Shown here: positions 58,570 through 64,000 of the stretch, piece after piece | Layout of the letters: the number at the start of each line of letters is the position of its first letter | Position numbering within the stretch: the stretch's first letter is position 1 | From: Actinocatenispora comari | Lineage (GTDB): Bacteria; Actinomycetota; Actinomycetes; Mycobacteriales; Micromonosporaceae | Assembly: GCF_017312725.1 (NCBI RefSeq) | Contig: NZ_BOPO01000117.1 | Coordinates: 24,623 to 88,622, forward strand | DNA: 64,000 nucleotides | Reading direction: 5' to 3' | Program-made: the position numbers and the translations under genes | The notes under the pieces: model-generated | The model's database searches: none | The model's input: only the letters and a program-made list of their open reading frames with translations | What the model was told of the DNA's origin: nothing

Positions 58570-59928
58570 TCAGCGGCGGAAGAGGTTCAGGTCGAACGCG
58601 TCGGCGATGGCGGCGTGGCCGGCGTCGCTGGGATGGACGCCGTCCGCGGTGACCAGGTCGGCGCGCATCCGGCCCGGGTCGGCGGGATCGTGCAGCGCCG
58701 TCTCCACGTCGACGACCGCGTCGAACTCGCCGCCGTCCCGGATCCACTCGTTCAGCCGCCGGTGCTGGTGGGCCAGCTCCGGCGGGCACATCGGCGCACC
58801 GGCGACCGGCGGCAGGGTGCAGCCGACGATACGCAGGTCGTGCAGGTGTGCGCGGCTGATCAGCATCCGGTAGCCGGCGACGATGTCGTCCGCCCCGGCG
58901 CGCTCGCGTTCCGGTGTGCCCGGCAGCAGACCGAAGAACAGGTCGTTGACGCCTTCCAGCAGGACGACCCACCGCGCTCCCGGCCTGGCCAGTACGTCCC
59001 GGTCGAAGCGGGCGAGTGCGCTGGCGCCCATGCCGGCGGACTCGCGCAGTACCCGGTTGCCGGCGATGCCCATGTTCACCACCGCGCGGGGCGGCAGCCC
59101 GGGGTCCGCGGCGAACCGGCGAGCCAGCGCGGACGGCCAGGGCGCGTCGGCGTCCGGGGTGGTCTCCATGCCATCCACCAGCGAGTCGCCGAGGGCGACG
59201 ATGGTCGCGGCGCCGTCCGGGGCGAGCACGTCGATGCCGGTGAGCCACAGGTACGAGGAGAATTCGGTGGCGTCGGTGAGCGTCGGTTCGGCTGCCTGAT
59301 CGCCCGGCGCGAGCCAGGCGCGGCGCAGGCCGGTCTGGTGGCTGGTCGTCGCGACCCGGTCGTCCGGCAGGTACAGCGACACGGTCAGGTCGGTCTGTGC
59401 GGGCGCGCGGTAGGCGACGGGGTCGCTGTGCAGGTGCGCGCCCGTCTGCAGTACCACGGCGCGCCGGCCGCCGAAGGTGAGCGGCACCGGGCCGCCCGGA
59501 CCGGCGAGGTACGCCGCCCCGATGCGTACCGGTGGGTGGCCGAAGGAGTTCGCGAGGGCGACGCGCACGGCGGTCCCACCCACGGTGGTCCGTGCCACCA
59601 TCCGTACGGTCTGCGCGCCGAGCTCGGTCGGCGCCGCCGGCTCGGCGGGCGGCTCGTCCGGCATCTCCGGCCCGCCGCCGAGGTCGAGCGCCGGGGCGAG
59701 CTGCTGTGCGGTCCCCCAGGCGGCGATCCAGCGCCCGCCCGTCTCACTGCCTTCCACGAGCGCCCCTTTCACGAACACTGCCTCTCGCGAGTTTCGCCCT
59801 TCACGAGCACCGCCTTCACGAGCACTGCCTTTCACGAGCACCGCCCTTTCGCCAGCACTGCCGTTCACGAGCGCTGCCCTTCCCCGAGGACTGCCTTGCT
59901 CGAGCACCGGCCGGTCCGAGCGGGTCAT
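58570..59928 (-). CDS. SGNH/GDSL hydrolase
   Basis: Esterase-type hydrolase (452 aa). The catalytic Ser is in IVALGDSLVDGMETTPD (GDSL), the Gly in VNMGIAGNRVLRES, the Asn in LLEGVNDLFFGLLPG and the Asp/His in DGVHPSDAGHAAIADAF. A beta-rich carbohydrate-binding-like N-terminal domain occupies residues 75-225. Residues 1-60 are low complexity with repeated LVNGSA/LVKGSA/FVKGAL units. No signal peptide is visible. The ATG at 59928 overlaps the monooxygenase stop by 4 bases, so translation is coupled. Confidence 0.88.
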   Translation of the reverse strand: MTRSDRPVLEQGSPRGRAALVNGSAGERAVLVKGSAREGGAREGRNSREAVFVKGALVEGSETGGRWIAAWGTAQQLAPALDLGGGPEMPDEPPAEPAAPTELGAQTVRMVARTTVGGTAVRVALANSFGHPPVRIGAAYLAGPGGPVPLTFGGRRAVVLQTGAHLHSDPVAYRAPAQTDLTVSLYLPDDRVATTSHQTGLRRAWLAPGDQAAEPTLTDATEFSSYLWLTGIDVLAPDGAATIVALGDSLVDGMETTPDADAPWPSALARRFAADPGLPPRAVVNMGIAGNRVLRESAGMGASALARFDRDVLARPGARWVVLLEGVNDLFFGLLPGTPERERAGADDIVAGYRMLISRAHLHDLRIVGCTLPPVAGAPMCPPELAHQHRRLNEWIRDGGEFDAVVDVETALHDPADPGRMRADLVTADGVHPSDAGHAAIADAFDLNLFRR

Positions 59929-61463
59929 CGGGGGAGCGCCATCGCCTCGTCGGAGGCGGTGGCGAACCAGCGGGTGGCGGCGCGGTCGAAGGAGCCGGGG
60001 TCCGGCGTACCGTCGGCGGCCCAGGCGACGACGCCGTCCGGCCGGACGAGTACGGCGCCGAGGCCGAGGTCGTCGCGGGCCGGGCCGCCGGCGTACCGGA
60101 TCCGGTCGGGGAACCGGAGCGCCGCGTCGCGCAGGTCCCCGCACGCGCTGAAGTCGAGGACCACGCCACGGCCGTCGCGCAGCAACTCGCCGAGGCGGGT
60201 ACCGTCCGCCAGCCGGAAGTCCGGCGCATCGTGGCCGACCAGCGGCGACTCGCCGCCGAGGTCGTACCGCAGTTCGGTGCCGGCGGTGCGCCGGAACGCG
60301 TAGGTGGTGCCGTCCCGGGTCGTCAGCAGCTCGCGCAGCACGGCCAGGGCGGCCCGGGAGTGCGGATCCGGTCGCATGACCGCCACCTGCGCGCGGGACC
60401 ACTCCAGCACCTCGGCCCCGACCGGGTGGCGTTCGGCGGTGTATGTGTCGAGCAACCCGTCGGGCGCGTGCCCGCGCACGGTCGCCGCGAGCTTCCAGCC
60501 GAGGTTCATCGCATCGCCGAGGCCGAGGTTGAGCCCCTGCCCGCCGAGCGGCGAGTGGATGTGCGCGGCGTCGCCGGCGAGCAGCACCCGGCCCCGCCGG
60601 TACGTGCTGGTCTGCATCGCGCGGTCGGTGAAGCTGGACGCGAGGTGTACGTCGGTGAGCGTGACGTCGGTGCCGGAGACCCGCCGCAGCACCTCCTGCA
60701 GGTGCTCCCGGGTCACCGGCCGGGACCGGTCGTACGCGCCGCCGTCGAAGTCCAGCACACCGAGGTGGCCCGGGCCGGTCATGGTGAGGTACATGCCGGC
60801 CGGGGTGAGCGTGAATCCCGGCCGCAGCACGTCGGGGTCGGTCAGCGTCGCCACCGCCACGTACCCGGTGAACCGCGGTTCGGTGCCGAGGAAGTCGAAG
60901 CCGGCGAGCCGGCGCACGCTGCTGCGGCCGCCGTCGCAACCGACCAGCCAGCGGGCGCGGAACTCGTGGTCGCCGGCCCGTACGGTCACCGTCCCGGTGT
61001 CCTGCCGGACCGCGGTGACCGCGCAGCCGCGGCGGATCTCGACACCGACCGCGGCGGCGCGCTCGGCCAGCACCGTCTGGACCGCGTCGAGGCTGGTCAT
61101 GATGCCGTCGGCGGCCGGGCCGGGCAGCCGGTACGGCAGCCGGGCCAGGTCGACGTCGGCCGGATCGAGGGCGGTACCGGCGAAGTGCGCCACCGATCGG
61201 GGCGGTGCCGGCTCGTCCGGGTCGGGCACGTCGGGCACGCCGGCCACGCCGGACGCGGCCAGCAGGGACGGCAGCAGGCCGCGCCGGTGGAACGCCTCGA
61301 CCGAACCGGCCGACAGGCCGCGCAGCCCGAGCGGGAGACGCCGAGCCTCCGGATGCGGCTCGGAATCGCGTTCCAGTACCAGTACCGAGCAGCCGGCGAG
61401 GCCGAGCTCTCCGGCGACGAACAGGCCGACCGGCCCGCCCCCCACGATCACCACGTCGTGCAT
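59925..61463 (-). CDS. FAD-dependent aromatic hydroxylase (class A monooxygenase)
   Basis: Flavoprotein (512 aa) of the phenol/salicylate hydroxylase type. GxGxxG is VVIVGGGPVGLFVAGEL, followed by GCDGGRSSVRRLAGFDFLG (DG motif) and RVLLAGDAAHIHSPLGGQ then GLNLGLGDAMNLGWKL (GD motif). A thioredoxin-like C-terminal domain lies at residues 405-500. Start ATG 61463, preceded by GGAGAGGGG. Coupled to the SGNH hydrolase; the pair may tailor an aromatic metabolite. Such enzymes often act in polyketide biosynthesis, but no PKS is near. Confidence 0.9.
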   Translation of the reverse strand: MHDVVIVGGGPVGLFVAGELGLAGCSVLVLERDSEPHPEARRLPLGLRGLSAGSVEAFHRRGLLPSLLAASGVAGVPDVPDPDEPAPPRSVAHFAGTALDPADVDLARLPYRLPGPAADGIMTSLDAVQTVLAERAAAVGVEIRRGCAVTAVRQDTGTVTVRAGDHEFRARWLVGCDGGRSSVRRLAGFDFLGTEPRFTGYVAVATLTDPDVLRPGFTLTPAGMYLTMTGPGHLGVLDFDGGAYDRSRPVTREHLQEVLRRVSGTDVTLTDVHLASSFTDRAMQTSTYRRGRVLLAGDAAHIHSPLGGQGLNLGLGDAMNLGWKLAATVRGHAPDGLLDTYTAERHPVGAEVLEWSRAQVAVMRPDPHSRAALAVLRELLTTRDGTTYAFRRTAGTELRYDLGGESPLVGHDAPDFRLADGTRLGELLRDGRGVVLDFSACGDLRDAALRFPDRIRYAGGPARDDLGLGAVLVRPDGVVAWAADGTPDPGSFDRAATRWFATASDEAMALPR

Positions 61464-61912
61464 GCCGCACCCCTCTCCGTAGGTAAGGCCAGCCTGCCGG
61501 GCACCGCGCACACGGCGCGCACACCGCGGTCACGCGCGAGTGCGGGCTGCCGGCCGGATGACAGCCGCGGGCCGGAACCGCGGCGCAGCGACGCACGGCG
61601 GAGCGGACGGCCACGTACGGTGAGTGCTCGGCCGGGATCGGGGCGGATGGTGGGCACCCGGACACGGTGTGCGATTCCAGCGGCGACAGTGGCGCGACGA
61701 TCGGGTCGGTCGGTCAGGGGTCGTGACTCCGCCGTGGCGTGCTGGGCTGTTATGGTCTCCGATGTGCGTGTTTGCCCGCCGGGTGGCGACCGCAACGGCA
61801 CCGGCCCGTCAGGGCCGGTGCGGACCGCAATGTCCGGCAGGTCAACAGCGGTGCGCGTCGCCGACGGACAGGCCGCCACCGAGAATGCAGACAGTGATGA
61901 GGCACCCCGTCG
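61464..61912. other. 449-base divergent intergenic region
   Basis: No supported gene. It separates the minus-strand monooxygenase from the plus-strand sensor gene and should hold both promoters. TATGGT (61750-61755) is a possible -10 for the sensor gene. GGCACCGGCCCGTCAGGGCC and GGCCGGTGCGG near 61793-61822 make an imperfect hairpin. Confidence 0.5.
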
Positions 61913-64000
61913 ATGAGCGTTCGCACCTGGTCGATTCGGTCCCGACTCGTGGCGCTGGTGGCGGTGCCCATCGTGTGCCTGGTTCTGTTCTGGGGCTTCG
62001 CCAACTACCTGACCCTCGGTGACGGGTTCCGGTTGTACAACCAGAGCCGGCTGCTGAACGAGCTGTCCGTGCCGGTCGACAACGTGGTGATCGCGGTGCA
62101 GGGCGAGCGCCGGGCCGGGATGGTCTACCTGGCCAGCCCGGACGCGACGCACCAGAAGCAGCTCGCCGCCGCGCGACGCGTCGTGGACCGCCGGATCGCC
62201 GCGTACCGGTCGGGGTTGTCGTCCGACTCGCTCCGCAGCGTCGCCACCGACCGGATGCTCGCGCTCGCCCAGGCCGAGCTGTCCGACCTGGCCGGGCTGA
62301 CCGACCTGCGCAGCAAGGTGGACCACCGGTCGCTGTCGCCGACCGAGCTGATGACCGGTACCGCCGGGCTGCTCGACGGCGTCGACCCGCTGTACGCGCA
62401 GATCACCACGTTCCCGGACGACGAGACCGGCGCCGAGGGGCGGGCGGTGGCGATGCTGTCGCGGGCCCGGGAGATGCGCTCCCGTACCGACGCGGTGCTC
62501 GCGTTCGCGCTGGCCAAGGGGCACTTCAGCGCCGAGACCTACCGGCTGTACGTGCAGGCGGTCGGGGTCGAGCAGGACCAGTACGAGGTGGCCGCGGCCG
62601 CGCTGCCCGCCGCCGACCTGCGCGAGTACCGGGCGCTGATGGCGAAGGTGCCGTTCACCGAGCTGGCCGCGATGGAGAGGTCCGCCGTGACCAAGGGCGG
62701 ACCGAACAGCGCGGTGCCGGTCAACGCGGTGCAGTGGCAGCAGGCGAACGCGCGTGGCCTGACCGCGCAGTACCGGTTCGAGCAGCACCTGTACGACCTG
62801 ATCGGCCAGCACGCGAAGGCCCCGTCGTACGTGATCTTCCTGCGGCTCGGGTTGGCCGGGCTGCTCGGGCTGATCGCGATCGTCATCTCGGTACTGGTGG
62901 CGCGGCGGCTGACCCGGTCGCTGATCCGCCAGCTGCGCGCGCTGCGCGACTCGGCCCGCGACCTCGCCTGGGTGCGGCTGCCGGCGGTGGTGCAGCGGCT
63001 GTCCGACGGGCAGAGCGTCGACGTCGCCGCCGAGGTACCGAAGCTGCCCACCGGCTCCGACGAGATCGGCCAGGTCGCCGACGCGTTCAACGAGGTCGGC
63101 CGCACCGCGGTACAGGCGGCGTCCGGTCAGGCGGAGCTGCGCACCGGCGCCGGGACGATGTTCCTCAACATCGCCCGGCGCAGCCAGACGTTGCTGCACC
63201 GCCAGCTCAGCCAGCTCGACGTGATGGAACGCAAGGCCGCCGAGCCGGAGGCGCTGGACGACCTGTTCAAGGTCGACCACCTCGCCACCCGGATGCGGCG
63301 CAACGCGGAGAACCTCGTCATCCTCGGCGGCGGCGCACCCGGCCGGGTGTGGTCCGAGCCCAAGCCGCTGCTCGACGTGCTGCGCAGCGCCGCCTCCGAG
63401 GTCGAGCAGTACGAGCGGGTGCACGTCCTGCCGTTCCCGACCACGCTGCTCGCCGGGTCGGTGATCTCCGACGTGGTGCACCTGGTCGCCGAGCTGATCG
63501 ACAACGCGACCGCGTTCTCGCCGCCGCACACCCGGGTCAACGTCACCGGCCAGCCGGTACCGAAGGGGTTCGCGGTCGAGATCGAGGACCGCGGCCTGGG
63601 CATGTCCACCGCGGACATCGACTCGGTCAACGAGTGGCTGGCGCACCCGCCGTCGTTCGACGTGCTGGCGCTCAACGACGACGCCCGGCTCGGCATGTTC
63701 GTGGTCGCCCGGCTCGCCGCCCGGCACGACATCAGGGTGCAGCTGCGCCCCTCCCCGTACGGCGGGACCACGGCGATCGTGCTGCTGCCCGGCGAACTGG
63801 TGGAACGCGCCGAGGAGGAGCCGCCGGCGGAGCCGCGGGAGCGCCCGACGGACGACCGGCCCGCGGCGCCGGTACTGGTCGCCGCCGGTACCCGGCGCGG
63901 AGCCGAGCGGTCCGATTCCGGTACGTCCGCCGGGCTGCCGCGGCTGGCCACGCTCGGCGCGGCGCGTGGCGCGCACGCCGAGCCCGACCCGCCGGTACCG
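61913..64000 (+). CDS. nitrate/nitrite-sensor HATPase protein (CvnA-like), 3' end cut
   Basis: Membrane sensor kinase-like protein, at least 696 aa, cut by the window end. TM1 follows MSVRTWSIRSRLVALVAVPI, with a NIT (nitrate- and nitrite-sensing) domain at about 45-300 and TM2 at about 305-325 (LRLGLAGLLGLIAIVISVL). A HAMP-like linker follows, then RRSQTLLHRQLSQLDVMERK (the H-box-like region, no clear phospho-His) and the ATPase motifs VAELIDNATAFSPPHTRV and IEDRGLGMS. This is the form of CvnA in actinobacterial conservons, which continue with roadblock, DUF742 and GTPase genes. Those would lie beyond 64000. Confidence 0.87.
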   Translation, partial: MSVRTWSIRSRLVALVAVPIVCLVLFWGFANYLTLGDGFRLYNQSRLLNELSVPVDNVVIAVQGERRAGMVYLASPDATHQKQLAAARRVVDRRIAAYRSGLSSDSLRSVATDRMLALAQAELSDLAGLTDLRSKVDHRSLSPTELMTGTAGLLDGVDPLYAQITTFPDDETGAEGRAVAMLSRAREMRSRTDAVLAFALAKGHFSAETYRLYVQAVGVEQDQYEVAAAALPAADLREYRALMAKVPFTELAAMERSAVTKGGPNSAVPVNAVQWQQANARGLTAQYRFEQHLYDLIGQHAKAPSYVIFLRLGLAGLLGLIAIVISVLVARRLTRSLIRQLRALRDSARDLAWVRLPAVVQRLSDGQSVDVAAEVPKLPTGSDEIGQVADAFNEVGRTAVQAASGQAELRTGAGTMFLNIARRSQTLLHRQLSQLDVMERKAAEPEALDDLFKVDHLATRMRRNAENLVILGGGAPGRVWSEPKPLLDVLRSAASEVEQYERVHVLPFPTTLLAGSVISDVVHLVAELIDNATAFSPPHTRVNVTGQPVPKGFAVEIEDRGLGMSTADIDSVNEWLAHPPSFDVLALNDDARLGMFVVARLAARHDIRVQLRPSPYGGTTAIVLLPGELVERAEEEPPAEPRERPTDDRPAAPVLVAAGTRRGAERSDSGTSAGLPRLATLGAARGAHAEPDPPVP

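Overview
The window reads as a chromosomal segment from a very GC-rich actinobacterium. Evidence: near-total G/C at codon third positions, frequent GTG starts, actinobacterial families (SepX/GlpR-type divisome protein, conservon-type HATPase, RipA-like NlpC/P60 endopeptidase behind a c-di-AMP riboswitch, FmdB zinc ribbon) and an actinomycete integrative and conjugative element (AICE). The style, including very frequent GTAC/GGTACC strings, suggests Micromonosporaceae and perhaps Actinocatenispora. That genus guess is inference from general familiarity, not a search result.

1-16.4 kb: partial inositol monophosphatase, glycerophosphodiesterase, a carotenoid operon (crtE-crtI-crtY, with no crtB visible), a CPBP membrane protease, a response regulator with a frameshifted sensor kinase, a secreted phospholipase-D-fold protein, a DinB protein, hydrolases, a methyltransferase, and a divergent TetR/short-chain dehydrogenase pair with a well-formed operator-promoter. 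A decayed subtilase precedes a tRNA-Arg(CCU).

16.4-30.5 kb: a complete AICE of about 14.0 kb, bounded by 49-bp direct repeats (16423-16471 and 30441-30489). One long minus-strand gene series runs from a small regulator through transfer (membrane protein, FtsK-like translocase), accessory zinc proteins, a DUF2637 membrane protein and a RepSA-like initiator to Xis and Int. A divergent HTH-PLD/NUDIX pair resembles the pSAM2 immunity region. The distal end carries a clearly AT-richer two-gene cargo, an AAA ATPase plus a DUF4435 TOPRIM protein, matching the layout of PARIS anti-phage systems. The repeat overlaps the 5' half of the tRNA, so the resident tRNA now has an element-derived 5' half and upstream sequence. 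The old upstream sequence and a stub of the tRNA lie 14 kb away. Four copies of a 16-bp palindrome are scattered over the element.

30.5-64 kb: NlpC/P60 hydrolase under a c-di-AMP riboswitch; csoR-copZ-copA copper operon; assorted enzymes and acetyltransferases; an ABC exporter pair; DsbA-like and universal stress proteins; MscL; a SAF-type protein; an FmdB zinc ribbon under an apparent CIRCE element; 5-formyl-THF cyclo-ligase; a GGDEF protein; a galU-glp(moeA)-rimJ-sepX cluster tied to cell division; tRNA-Ala(CGC); a TetR/alpha-beta hydrolase pair; a PadR operon with a frameshifted membrane protein; an SGNH hydrolase and FAD monooxygenase pair; and a truncated nitrate-sensor-type HATPase that probably begins a conservon.

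A recurrent feature is short tandem repeats at gene ends (periods 8, 18, 35, 36, 42 and 44 bp), some of them inside coding sequence.
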